Notes under the pieces: generated by a model
Told to the model about the DNA's origin: nothing
Databases searched by the model: none
What the model saw: only the letters and a program-made list of their open reading frames with translations
DNA from: Eledone cirrhosa
Taxonomy: Eukaryota; Mollusca; Cephalopoda; Octopoda; Eledonidae
Direction of reading: 5' to 3'
Assembly: GCA_964016885.1 (NCBI GenBank)
Contig: OZ024743.1
Location: 170,628,833-170,692,832 of the forward strand
Length of the DNA: 64,000 nt
Part shown: positions 1 through 10,844 of the stretch, piece after piece
Position numbering within the stretch: position 1 is the first letter of the stretch
Layout: every line of letters begins with the position of its first letter
Made by a program: the position numbers and the translations under genes

Positions 1-89
1 AACATAGTCATCTGACCTGGCATTGTTCACAACAGGATAACTCATCTAACCCATGCCAGTGTGGAAAAATGGATGTTAAACGGAGATGA

Positions 90-92
<3 letters not shown>
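1..92 (+). repeat. 3' tail of an RTE/SINE-type element
   Basis: The segment ends with the shared tail (CATCTAACCCATGCCAGTGT, then GGATGTTAAACGG and GATGATGA) found on the SINEs and RTE-like LINEs of this window. The element's body is cut off by the window start. Confidence 0.75.

Positions 93-180
<88 letters not shown>
93..180. repeat. (AT)n microsatellite
   Basis: About 44 uninterrupted AT dinucleotides directly after a GATGAT tail. TA/AT runs follow several retroelement tails here (also 18824, 57143), suggesting they grew from the tail or target site. The tyrosine-isoleucine ORFs across it are artefacts. Confidence 0.95.
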
Positions 181-183
<3 letters not shown>

Positions 184-1010
184 GAAATGTGTGAGATCCT
201 TGGTACATTTAGGTATGTTTGAAAAAAGGAAAAGAATAACTTCACTTGTAGTTGGTATTTTATAACAACTTAATTTTATATTGTTATAATTTTCCTCTGT
301 AGATCTAATAAGTCCTTTGTTAACTTCAGTGGAAAGTTTTTATTAAATATCCTGGTTAACTTTCTGGAGAACTTTCTTGCATTCGTTGGTGGCGATTGTC
401 AAACTGATCTAAAGTTGCAATGTGTTGCTGTATATATATAAGAAATTTGGGTGTGCCTGGGGTAGTATTAATGAGAATAAAGGTAGAGGAGTGTTGATGA
501 AAATAAAATTAAGGGAATAAAAACAATAAATAAATAAACAAAAAATAAAAACAAAGAGCAAAATCAAGATGATTGATTGGGAATGGATTTGGGGGGTGTT
601 GTGGGTGAGGGAGCCGCATGTGATGGTCAGATTTACTACCTAAAATGTCTTTGGTGAAGGAATAAGATAAAAATCAAAGTATAAAACAAAGTTTATGAGT
701 GTTTTTGTTGAGAAAGCAGTATCGATTGACATAAACACATCAAATAATGACGGGATAATTTGTAAAGAGTGTAAACACACATAGTTGCGTAAAAATTAAT
801 GAGAACTTCAAATATAAATACTTTACAGTAATGATTAATCTCCTTTGTATATATTTCATTAAATAAAGAAATATATTTTACCATTAATCGGAAAATCACA
901 GTCATCAAATCCCGGATCATCGGCAAAGGAGGAGATTTAACTACCTGTGATTACACACTAAATGCAAATCTGTAAATGACAAAAAGCATGTATGTTTTTA
1001 AAAAAAAGTT
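181..1010. other. AT-rich intronic sequence without recognised features
   Basis: No exon-like ORF, tRNA-like sequence or known repeat is visible. A short AAATAAA-rich stretch lies at 505-560. Confidence 0.5.
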
Positions 1011-1011
1011 T

Positions 1012-1497
1012 TTATCTGTCTGGTGGCCATGGCGAAAGAAGTTGTGTGGTGGACGCACTTGAAAGGGTTGAAGATAGCCATCTACCTCTTTGGTGAAGCC
1101 CTGATTAACTTTTTCAGATTTCACTTGAAGAGGAAAATTAGGGTGGAGAGGGAAGTGCTGCCTTTCAACCAGTTTGTTGAAAGGTGTATGAGAGAGACAA
1201 GCATGGTTGGTGTGAATGGGCCTGCCTTGAGCATGTGCCTATAGATTGGAGTAGAGAGACTAGGAGAGAGCACTGTGACCAAGGCTTTTGTGGGATTTCT
1301 ACATGAGTGACCCTTAGAGTCTCCTCACCTTTGGGGAAGTTGTTAAGTTTGTTTTAGATGTTTATTTTCTTAGTCTCTTTTATAAATTTTATTTTACACA
1401 AAGAAAAACCCACACTGTATTATCCTATATTGTCTTTAATGTTTCCTTAATGTGAGCGCTGTGTGGCTAATAAAAAATCATTATTATTATTATTGTG
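1012..1497 (+). mobile_element. Tx1-like LINE, 3' end fragment
   Basis: Translation gives CLVAMAKEVVWWTHLKGLK, the C-terminal end of the Tx1-type reverse transcriptase protein (family label 'Transposon TX1 149 kDa protein'), followed by the same 3' UTR seen at 2494-3105 and 10845-11050. It ends in a TGTGGCTAATAAA-type terminus and an ATT repeat tail. The copy is 5'-truncated, the usual result of target-primed reverse transcription. Confidence 0.8.
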
Positions 1498-1499
1498 TT

Positions 1500-2490
1500 A
1501 TTTCGTTTAGCTCAGTTCTGTTTCTGTATTGCTGGGTTCAGCAATAGAACATTGTAGAGAGAGAACTTGTCTGAGAATGTGTGCTGTTCCTAGTAGCCCA
1601 ATCTTCTTTAGCGCATATTTGCTGATCTTGCAAGGAAGGATGCTAAGGTGCAGGTCAGAGCATTTGGGTATTAATCCTAATGCTCCTTTAACCGCAGGGA
1701 TAGTGTTTGTGGTCATCCTCCACATGTGGTTGATCTCTATTTCCAGGTCTCTGTATTTTGAAAGTTTTTCCATTGTTTTTACAGATATATTATTGTCGCC
1801 TGGTACGGAAATATCTATAAGGCTACATGTCTGATCTGTTTTGTTTTTTATGATGATATTTGGTCTGTTGGCAGTGATTTCTCGGTCGGTTATCACAGGC
1901 TTATCTCACAAGATGGATATGTTGCCCTTTTCCAAAACTGTTTTTGGTTGATTTTCATACCATTTGTTAGAAGTTTGGATGTCATGAGAGCAGCATCCAG
2001 TGCACATATATGGCAATGTAATTTTTGCCAGCTCTGGACACCCAGGGATAACATGATCTACCATTTCTTCATGTTTGTCACACCTTTCACTCTGTCTATA
2101 GGTCTGAGTGTTTAGAGATTGGTCTTGTGCAGCAACTAAGAGACCTTCCAACCAGTACTTCTGAGCCATGCTGATTGATATAATTGTCAGAAAGTCGTTC
2201 TGGGAATCTACCATGTAGTGGTTTTGCCTTCCATTCACAGTCTAGTTCCTCTGTTTGGAGTTTCTTTGCTTTGATCTTCAGTCATAGCTAGAGGTGCAGC
2301 ACTCTGTTGTTGATTTTCTATGGGTATGTCTTGTTCCATGTTCAGTTTTTGCCTAAATGTTTTCTTGCTTCTTTTGTTATTAAGTGTAGTTTCTTAATTC
2401 GTTCATGCTTGAGTACAGGCTTAAGAAGTTCATCTCTGGTGTGGTGGAGGTAGCTATCCAATCCAATGGTTGCTGTTTTGTATGCAGCTT
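1500..2490 (-). mobile_element. Decayed LINE with restriction-like endonuclease (R2/NeSL/Dong-like)
   Basis: On the minus strand, 2490 to 2240 gives a segment with LHHTRDELLKPVLKHERIKK. Then comes WLEGLLVAAQDQSLNTQTY with a degenerate zinc knuckle (KHEEMVDHVIPGCPELAK), then ANRPNIIIKNKTDQTCSLID and VKGALGLIPK. The (K/R)PDx(n)LIDxxxP pattern is the PD-(D/E)XK core of the C-terminal restriction-like endonuclease of R2-type LINEs. Here PD has become PN, so it would be dead even without the frame breaks. Clade assignment is inferred from motif order. Confidence 0.72.
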
Positions 2491-2493
2491 CCT

Positions 2494-3105
2494 GCATGCA
2501 CTCGCCCAGTGTCCGGCATTGCTGATTTTGGGGTTTATGTCAAACGCCTGCAGTCGCGTGTAGGCCAGATCCGGCTATCAGCTGAGTCCATCATGAGGAT
2601 TGCCCCACCACCTTCTTTTAGCCGGGAAAGGCAGGCAGTTTTTATCTGCCTGGTGGCCATGGCAAAAGAGGTTGTGTGGTGGACGCGCTTGAAAGGGCTG
2701 AAGGCAAGCACTTACCTCTTCGGTGATGCCTGATTAACTTTTTCAAATTTCAGTTGAAAAGGAAAATCAGGGTGGAAGGGGAAGTGCCCAGCAATTTGTT
2801 GAAAGATGGGTGAGAGAGGCAAGCATGGTCCTAGTGAATGGGCCTGCTCTGAGTATGTGCCTGTAGATTGGAGGTGGAGAACTGGGAGAGGAGGGCACTT
2901 GCTCTGGTGGTCAGGGTTTTTTTAATGGGATTTCTCCAAGAGTGACCCTCAAAAGTATTCTCCTATTGCGGAACTTTCCTTTGTGTCTTTTTTTGTTATT
3001 TCCTTTGTTATTGTTTACACACAGAAATGCCCATTTGTACCATCCTGTGCTGTCCTTAATGTTATATATACTTATGTCAACCCTTGTGGTTAATAAAGAA
3101 AGCAT
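2494..3105 (+). mobile_element. Tx1-like LINE, 3' end fragment
   Basis: Starts inside the C-terminal zinc-binding region (HALAQCPALLILGFMSNACS region), continues through ICLVAMAKEVVWWTRLKGLK at about 2640-2705, and ends with CTTGTGGTTAATAAAGAAAG, the Tx1 3' terminus of this window. It is 5'-truncated. A SINE 3' half follows directly, so its own tail is lost. Confidence 0.8.
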
Positions 3106-3322
3106 TATTCCCCTTACGGGGGCGATAAAATAAAGTACCAGTAATGCACTGGGTAATTGATGGCCTTGTGCCAAAAGTAGAAACAATTATTATTATTATT
3201 ATTAATCTCGCTGAGGTTAACTTTGCCTTTCATCCTTACGGGGTCGATAAAATAAAGTTCCAGTAATGCACTGGGTAATTGCTGGCCTTGTGCCTAAAGT
3301 AGAAACAATAATTTATTATTGG
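3106..3322 (+). repeat. Two tandem 3' halves of a tRNA-derived SINE
   Basis: Both units carry the sequence around CCTTACGGGGTCGATAAAAT, GTACCAGTAATGCACTGGG and CTTGTGCCxAAAGTAGAAAC, each followed by an ATT tail. Unit 1 covers about 3112-3202 and unit 2 about 3206-3322. They match the SINE bodies at 39969-40182 and 56030-56488. The tRNA heads are missing. Confidence 0.75.
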
Positions 3323-3391
3323 AGTCTCAGTCATTGATGTTATTTAACTGGAAAGTTTGTTCAAATGATCATCAAACCGTTACCCGCAGCC

Positions 3392-3625
3392 TCAGATATT
3401 CAGGACGTATCGGAGGGTTCTTACTGTTCCTAGCAAGCATGTCTTTTGAAGTATTCCAAAAAAGGGGGCTAGACTAATGTTCTTTAACCATCCTTGAAAA
3501 CTCTTTGAGATAGTACCTAGTGCTCCTATGACAATCAGGATGACCTTGATCTCATGAAAGTCCCAAATCCTTTTTAATTCCCACTTTAAATCCTGGTATC
3601 GGTTAATTTTCTCCTCCCTTTCTTC
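3392..3625 (-). mobile_element. Restriction-like endonuclease LINE fragment, second lineage
   Basis: A minus-strand frame reads REEKINRYQDLKWELKRIWD, EIKVILIVIGALGTISKSF, LLGTVRTLRYVLNI and a stop at 3392-3394. The same layout (KYKDLEIEI, VxGALGxIxKG, LLGTAHILRxVLS) is in the elements at 1500-2490 and 3735-4880, but the sequence is clearly diverged, so this is another lineage of the same C-terminal domain. The frame is open to the stop, about 75 codons. Too short for the ORF to be noticed otherwise. Confidence 0.65.
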
Positions 3626-3734
3626 TTCTTCTTATTATTATTTTTAAATTTCTTTTGAATTCTACTTCTTTCCCACGCATATTTACAAATGATGCCACAA
3701 GGTACAAACAACAGTAAATGCCTTTGCAAGGTTT

Positions 3735-4880
3735 TTAAATGGATAATGCCCTTCTCAGGACATGGACAGTGCCAGTCAGCACTATTTTCAGAATACCTGA
3801 AAAGCCATCTCTTGCAGAGATGGCTTCTTCAGGTATTCTGTCCAAATATTTTTCTGTTCCCTTTTTTATCATTCCAAATGCGCCTACTATCTCTGGTATT
3901 GTACAAACCTTAAGATGCCAGATTTTCTCAATTTCAATTGATAGATCTTTATACTTACTGATCTTTCGGTACTCTTTCAAGGAGATGCTATGATCTGATG
4001 GAATGCACATGTCAATTAAGAAACATGTTTTCTCTTTATGGTCCTTCACAATTATATCATGTTTGTTTGCCTTGATTATTCTCTCAGTATTCACAGGGAT
4101 ATCCCAGAGGATTGTTACGTTCTCACCTCCTGTTACATCTGGGTGATGATTGTACCACTTTCTCTCCATTTTCAGACCATAAAACCTATGGATTACCCTG
4201 TGTAAGTATTGTCCTATTCTATCATGCCTCGTTTTTTTTTATTATTCCTGGGCAGCTAATAGCTTGCAGCCTGAAACCAGGTGATCAATGGTCTCAACAT
4301 GGTCATCACAGAATTGACACTTTTGGTTAATTCCATTTCTGATCACATTGGCTTGAAAGTTGCGCGTTGAGATGGACTAGTCTTTTGAAGCCAAAATGAA
4401 GTCCTCACTCTGTGCCTTTAGCCCAGAACACCACACCCACTGATGGGTGAGAGTCTGATCTACATCAGGATCTTTGCTATGGAGAACATACTGCCCATAC
4501 AGTGGTTTTTTGCTCCCATTTAGTGCACAGTCTCTGTTGGCTTTCATGTTTTGCCAACATTTTGATATTCTTTGCAGCTTTAATTGCAGAATCACCATTA
4601 TTATTTTCAAACTGTATTCCCAGTTCTTCCACAAACTTCCTACTTTCCTGTGACTAAATATAACTTCTTCCTTTTGTGAACTGCAACCATTTTCATCATC
4701 TGTGGTTTTAAGGTATTGATCGAGTCAAATGGTCGATATCCTGTATGAAAACTCTAGCTAGATCATTCCTTTACCTCCATTTTGTCTAGGGAGATAGCAG
4801 CGATCTACATCTGCTTTTGTATGATGTATTCTATTAGAAGTTAAAGTTTCCTGATTTTGGTGTCCATCATCATTATTATT
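3735..4880 (-). mobile_element. LINE with restriction-like endonuclease, RT thumb to C-terminus
   Basis: Reading on the minus strand, 4850-4760 gives ADVDRCYLPRQNGGKGM, the segment after the reverse transcriptase domain. Next come a linker with GLKAQSEDFILASKD, a zinc knuckle around CQFCDDHVETIDHLVSGF (last cysteine lost) and a 144-codon frame at 4169-3735. That frame holds ANKHDIIVKDHKEKTCFLID, EIVGAFGMIKKG and LTGTVHVLRRALS. The layout is that of R2/NeSL/Dong-type LINEs. The endonuclease PD has become HD. A 24-base inverted repeat at 3789-3840 interrupts the C-terminus. Confidence 0.72.
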
Positions 4881-7800
4881 ATTATTGAAAAACATAAATA
4901 TCTCTGAGATTGAACTGGAACAATATAAACAATTGAAACAAAAATTCCCCAATGCAGTTGGGGATTTCAGAGGGGTTCTCACCAAAAGAATATGCACAGA
5001 TTCTTGGAGACGCCCATGACCAGCTGAGGGGACGGTTCTACTGTCCCTCCTCCACACGATCAAGGTAAGTGATCCTTTCTCACTTACTCCGTTCCTCATC
5101 CAACATGGTTTTACTTAGAATAGGCAGTGTAAATGCACATGGCTCGGGGTCATCTTGGAAGCAGGGTCACCTGCTTAACGATCTCAGATCACTAAACATA
5201 GATGTGTTGGCCATCAGCAAGACCAAAATCTCCGAAGCATGAGTCTTCATGTATATGCATCTCCCAGCCGTCCAGGGGGCAGAGTTGCTGTGCTTTTTGG
5301 AGAGGCTTGGATCTCGCCATACTGGCCATCTTCCTGGACCCAGAAGGTATGTCGGTGGTGTTGGACATGACCAGCAGCGAAGACAATGCTTTCAGGCTAG
5401 TAGCCATCTATGCCCCAAAAGGGGCAGGACAGCCAGATTTCTTCAGATGTCTAGAGATCTTTCTGGGAATGTCCTGCTCTTTAGTGTTAGTGGGCGACTA
5501 GAATGGTATCTTAGATGCACGCTGGGATTATGTGGGGCTAGTAAATAAGGGAGGAGGATGTAAAAGCCTCACCAACCTGCTCAGACGTTTTCAACTGTCT
5601 GACAGGTATCGATTGGATTATCCAAATGTGCCAATGTAGACAAGGGCAAACCGGATCAGGTCATCCAGATAGTGTATTCTGTAGGGAAACAGATAAGGCT
5701 AGTGTAGGTTGTCCACAATTTAAAATAGTCGACTACACGGACCACAAATTTATGATCTGTGAAGGTGACTTAGATAGACTCCATAGCCAAGGGCTCAGCT
5801 ACTGGAAGCTGAACGCGTCGTTCCTGGCGCGTAAAGCTTACAGAGACTGGATTAGGAAGTTAGTTGAGCATGCATAGATGGGTGCGATCGTCAACAACAG
5901 GTGGTGGATTGCCTCGAAAAACGCAATTAGAATAGAATCGATAAGGTTTAACAAAGGAGTAGCAATAGAGAAAAATAGAGTAGAGGGAGAGTTAGAAGAG
6001 GCTTTTAGGACAGGCATCGCAACTGACATGCTTGTGGTGAGATTGACACTGGACCAATTCTTCAACGCAAAGCATGAAGGCTGTGTTGTCAGAACTAGAG
6101 CGCATGCTCTGAGATATGAGGGGACAAAAGCCGTCCAATGGATGGGCCCAGGTGGCGGAGCGCAACATGGCAACAAAGCCACATTTCGGTCTTTGCCTGA
6201 CCAAAAAGGGTGCATGTTACTTGAAACCTGAGCAGATGTGTGAGGCTTTTCCACAGCATTTTGTTCAACTGTTCGGGAGCAGCAGCGGAGCGGGCCGGAT
6301 TGGAGTATGAACTTCAGTGCATACCTCGACGGACTGCCGTGGCTCTCAACGATTTCAGTGCAGAATTGCGAAAAACCGATAACAGTCTGTGAAATACGGG
6401 AAGCGATGTCTGACTGCACACGGGGTAAATCGCCCTACGAGCTTTATGCATACATGCCAGACTTGTTCGGCAACCTCTTGGTGCAACTAGCCGTGGAGGA
6501 GCAACTCTGCTGTGAAAAGAAAGGTTATAGACAACAGCCGTGGAGGAGCAACTCTGCTGAGAAAAGAAAGGTTATAGACAACTTCGGCCCATAACTCTGC
6601 TAAATGCAGGGTTCAAGATTTTGGCCAATGTGTTAGCAACAAGATTTTGCTTGTCGTCGGTAATCTGCAGGGAGAGGTGCAGACATGCACCATTCCAGTC
6701 AGATCCATCCACGACAACTTCCACCTCATGCGATTCATCGTAGAGAGGGTGGTTAAGGAACCTGGCATGGGTCGGGCCCTGATCAAATTGGATCAATCTA
6801 AAGCATTTGATAGGGTCAACCATCGGTACTTGGTGGCGATCCTCAAGGCGGCCGGCTTCGGGCCATTTTCAGTGGTTGGATCGCTATGATGCACAGTGAC
6901 ATTTGTTTGGTTGTGAAGGTGAACTGTCACCTGTCGCAGCTGTTCAGCACCATGCGCTCGGTCCATCAGGGTTGTCCCCTCTTGTACGTATTGGCCCTCG
7001 AGCCGATACTACACAAATTGGAGGCAATGGGGGGGGGGGGCGCATGAACTGGGATGCGGGAGATCCGTATCGGCTTACGCCGAATGATGTCACCGAGGTG
7101 GTGTCGAGCACCAGACACCTCCAGATGCTCGGCACCACTCTCAAAGAATATGAAGTAGTGGCAGGAAAAGTCAAACCAGGAAAAGTCGGTGGGTTTGCAG
7201 CTCGGCACCTTGAGAGGCAAGTACATGCAGTCCGGCAGCATCGTGGGGCACTGGACGGAAGGACCAATTAAATTGCTTGGGGTCTGTTTCAGTCTGGACC
7301 TCCAGATGGAGAAAAACTGGAGTGAGGTGACAAGCAGGGTGGCCTCTCTCACCCAGAAATGGGCCAAGTGGAAGCTGTCCATGAAAGGTCGGGCGGAGGT
7401 GGTGAATGCGTACATCACATCCATCATCTGCTACCGCCTGATAGTCATGCCTTTCCCCCACCCAACTCTGACCAAAATGGAGTGCTTCCTCTTCCGCTAT
7501 TTGTGGAAGGGTATGCTCCCTTGGTCAGACAATCCATCTTCTAACAACACCCATTGCATGGAGGACTGGGCATGCCATGGCTGATGATGCGCAAACATGC
7601 ACTGAGGCTGCGACATCTCTGGTGCTTCCTTGATGGTGAATATGTGTGGTCGCCATTTGCGAGACGTGTTTTTCCCCAGCTCATCTCCTAAGCAGAGCTG
7701 CACTCCTGGGTGATGAAAAGACTGATAGCGCTTAAAGCTGGCTGGAATGTCTCCAAGCGCTCACCAGCTGGGCACTAGTATTGGTGGAACATCCTCCTCG

Positions 7801-8440
7801 GCGTTCTATAGAGAACTAGTGGAGGAGAAGAGCAACAACGTTCTTGGGGAGACCCTGGGCATCGAAGACAATCATCTGTTCGCTCTCTTCAAGGTAACTT
7901 TCAGCCTGGAGCCTACGGATAACTCCCAAAAATCCCTGGCCTGGTTATTCTACTGGGGAGCGTTGCCGGTTTGAGATAAGCTCTACAGGCACGGAAGTGC
8001 CGTCAGCCAAGCCTGTCCGAGATGCACGCAGGGTGATGAAACCATCGTGCACGCACTCGTTCAGTGCCTGAGCATTGCTAACATGTGGGGCTATGTTGAA
8101 CAGTTGCTGTCGCATGTAGGATGGATCCGGTTATTGACTAAGTCCATTGTGCAGATAGCCCCGCCATCCTCCTTTGAGGAGGAGGAAGGGGAGGCAGTTT
8201 TCATCTGCCTGGTGACCATGGCGAAAGAGATTGTATGGTGGACAAGGTTGAAAGGACTTTTTCAAGTTTCACTTGAAGAAGAAAATCAGGGTGGAAAGGC
8301 AAGTGCTGCTTCTAGTAAGTTTCTTGAAAGGTGGGTAAAAGTGGCGAGTCTGGCCCACTCTGAACATGCGCCTGTAGACTGAGGAGTGGGAGAACTGAGA
8401 GAGGACACTTGCGCTGGTAGTCAGGGTGGCGAAAGGCTTC
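4881..8440 (+). mobile_element. Tx1-like LINE, long decayed copy
   Basis: ORF2 begins at ATG 5105 with MVLLRIGSVNAHGSGSSW, the start of an apurinic/apyrimidinic-type endonuclease, and stops at 5240. Later parts are in shifted frames: PQFKIVDYTDHKFMICEGDL and SYWKLNASFLARKAYRDW (endonuclease-RT linker), ALIKLDQSKAFDRVNHRYL (RT palm, 6770-6830), GRAEVVNAYITSIICYRLIV (7390-7445), a zinc-binding CPRCTQGDETIVHALVQC region (8010-8065), and CLVTMAKEIVWWTRLKGL. The YADD site near 7072-7090 is broken by a one-base shift. A 47-base tandem duplication lies at 6490-6583. The 3' UTR stops at 8440 without a tail, meeting an inverted copy. Confidence 0.85.
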
Positions 8441-9183
8441 ACACATCCACCTCGGTCCGTCACAGACCGAATTGTGGTTTTATTACCACGCTGCGCCTCT
8501 GCCACGCAGGCCCATTGAACAGCTTTAGTTCCCTCGTTTCTCAGAGCACGCGCCTTAGCTCTGATAATGCAATTTTTGTGTTTCACATTGAAGAAATGTT
8601 CTAATGCCATTCTTGCTGCTAGCACGTCAATTACAAATAGCCTTGCGTAACTTAGCTACCAGCTCCCCCTCCTTTCTATTTTTCTCTAATGCTACTTCTT
8701 TGCTAAACCCTATCAAAATTACTCTAATTTCTCTTTTGAGAGACCCCACAATCTGTTGTTGATGAGACCCCTGTCAACTTTTGCTTAACTAAATTGTTGA
8801 CCTGGTCCCTGTAAGCCTTACGTGCCAGAAACAACATGTTCAGCTTCCAGTAACCAGGTCCTAACCTACACATCTTATCTAGATCGACCATGCAGATCCA
8901 AAACTTGTGGTCTAAATAGGCGACCATATGTAATTGTGGACACTCTATACTATCTTTATCTACGAATCAAATTAGAAATCTATCTAAGTATGATCTAGAT
9001 GTCCCTAAACGGTTTGTCCAGGTCCACACTGGCGCATTAGGGAAATCTAGTCGGTACCTGTCAGACAGTTGGAACTGGCTGATCAGGTACTTGAGGCTTT
9101 TGCACCTCCCACTCCTATCGGCTACTCCCACACAATCCCAGTGTGCGTCTAAGATGCCATTCCAGTCCCCTGCTAACAGTTAC
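8441..9183 (-). mobile_element. Tx1-like LINE, ORF2 endonuclease and linker (antisense)
   Basis: The minus strand from 9178 reads LLAGDWNGILDAHWDCVG (endonuclease GDxN motif), then YLDHKFWICMVDLDKM, GYWKLNMLFLARKAYRDQ and MALEHFFNVKHKNCIIRAK, matching 5495-6200 of the plus-strand copy. The frame is broken several times. About the first 130 codons of the endonuclease are missing between this part and the ORF1 remnant to the right, so the copy has an internal deletion. Confidence 0.8.
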
Positions 9184-10640
9184 TTCATGTTACAAAGGCC
9201 ATGAGTTGTTTGTTGGCCCTCCTTAGTAACACGAAGTTGTTGGTTTCTGCATGTGTTTTCTTTTGTTTGGGATGACTTGCACTTGTGTTGTTGATGGTTG
9301 TGGAGTTGGTGTTGTTGTGGGTGTGTTTTATGTCCTTGTTGGTGTGGAGCTGGATTTGTCTTTTGCTTTTTTGCGTTTTAGATTTTTGGAGTTCCCCCTT
9401 ATCTTCACTCGGAGAAGTGGAGGAACTGGTGTCTGGGGACTCTGTGTCAGAGGGGAGTGGGAGAGTGTTTACGGGTGAGTGCATTTTGCTCTGTATATGT
9501 TTGAAAGAGGGGGAGGCGGAGCTTGTTTGAGCGACAACCTGGGTGGATTTAATTGTCCTTGTTGTTAATGGTGCTGTTTCATTTTCTGTTGTTGTTGGTG
9601 TTGTCCTTCCTGACACAGGTGTTCGCAGCAATGGAGGTTTGCAGCTCTCTGCAGTTTTCAATTGGGGGCAAAAGGCTCTCAGGTGTGTGGCTTCACCCAC
9701 ACGAAACAATGTGTCCATTTGCCCTCCGTGACTACCTGGATTTCATACCCGTCCGGTAGTTTGATGTGGTCTGGAATGTTTTTTTATGTCTTCAGGTCTG
9801 ATTTGGAGAAGAATCTCCAAACCAATCCTGGACCACTTCTCTCTCTTTGTAAATTTAACATCGAGGAGGGTGTCAGGGCCCTCTACCACCACGCATCCCA
9901 GGAGCCACCGTAAATCCAGTCCTGGTGGAATCCTGGGAACATGGACCTTTCCTGTTTTCCTTCCCATGTAGGACGAATACAAAATTATTTGGTCCATTTA
10001 CAGGGGACCACAGAATGTGTTATAGCAAGGGCCTCAGTTTTGAAAAAGATGCCTCCAAATTGTCTGGCCCTTGTTATATGGTCTATGTCGTCATTATCGA
10101 TGCATTTTAGTGCTGCTTCTACCTGCCCTTCAGAGTCATTCTCCACTTTTCAAGATTTCACTGAAATGCAGCAATATTTCAAAGTTCTCCTCTCCTTTGC
10201 TGCCATTAATTGGGCCAAACCTTCTTTTTTGTCCATTAAATCGAAATCATACAGCGTTTGGGTTTTTGCTACTGTGGCTGCGAAAGTATTCTTTTTGTTG
10301 ATGCTGTTGTTGTTGCTGTTTTGCTGTTTTTCATTGTTTATATTATTGTTGGTGTTGTCGTCGTTCTTGTTGTTGTTGATGGTGTTGTCGTTGTTGTTGG
10401 TGTTGCCTTTGTTGTTGTTGTCATTCTTGTTACTGTTATTGCTGTTATCGCTGCTGCAGTTGGTTATATCTTTGGTGCCATTGTTGTTGTTCTTGGTGTA
10501 GTTGGTATTGTTGCTGTAGTTGTTCATGTTGTTTGTGGTGGTGTAGCTAAATGTGTTTGTAGTATAAATTAATGTGTTTGCCGTTTCCCTCCTCTCAATG
10601 TTTAGGTCACTGTCACACAACAGCAGTCATATGTTGGGAG
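9184..10640 (-). mobile_element. Tx1-like LINE, ORF1 remnant (antisense)
   Basis: Directly upstream of the antisense ORF2 part, the minus strand codes for pieces of a nucleic-acid-binding ORF1. There is an asparagine-rich N-terminus (10620-10150) built on AAC triplets, then VEAALKCIDNDDIDHI, then LPDGYEIQVVTEGKWTHCFV, and a 177-codon serine/threonine/proline-rich C-terminus (9718-9185). Position before ORF2 and low-complexity tail fit ORF1 of Tx1/L1-type LINEs. Identity as ORF1 is inferred from position. Confidence 0.6.
10305..10530. repeat. (TTG)n-like triplet repeat
   Basis: Imperfect TTG/GTT triplets run for about 220 bases and account for the poly-asparagine minus-strand reading of the ORF1 remnant. 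Confidence 0.85.
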
Positions 10641-10844
10641 GGGCGTGGCTCAGCATGTTTTTTATTCAAGAATTTTTTTTTTACAAAATTCAAATATTTG
10701 GGCCAAAAGCCCCAAATATTATACAGTCACCCCTTCACAGGGCCAAGACAGAAGTCTTATGACCCTTTTCAAAGAATGCAACAATTATTATAAATGAAAA
10801 TAAACACAATTTACCACTTTTGCAGAGCTCCAAAAAGATGTCTA

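Noticed and set aside
8..245. Tyrosine-isoleucine rich ORFs
   Set aside because: They translate a pure AT microsatellite and have no other support.
9185..9718. Antisense 177-codon ORF as a host gene
   Set aside because: It sits directly upstream of Tx1-like ORF2 sequence and is low-complexity, which fits ORF1 of that LINE.
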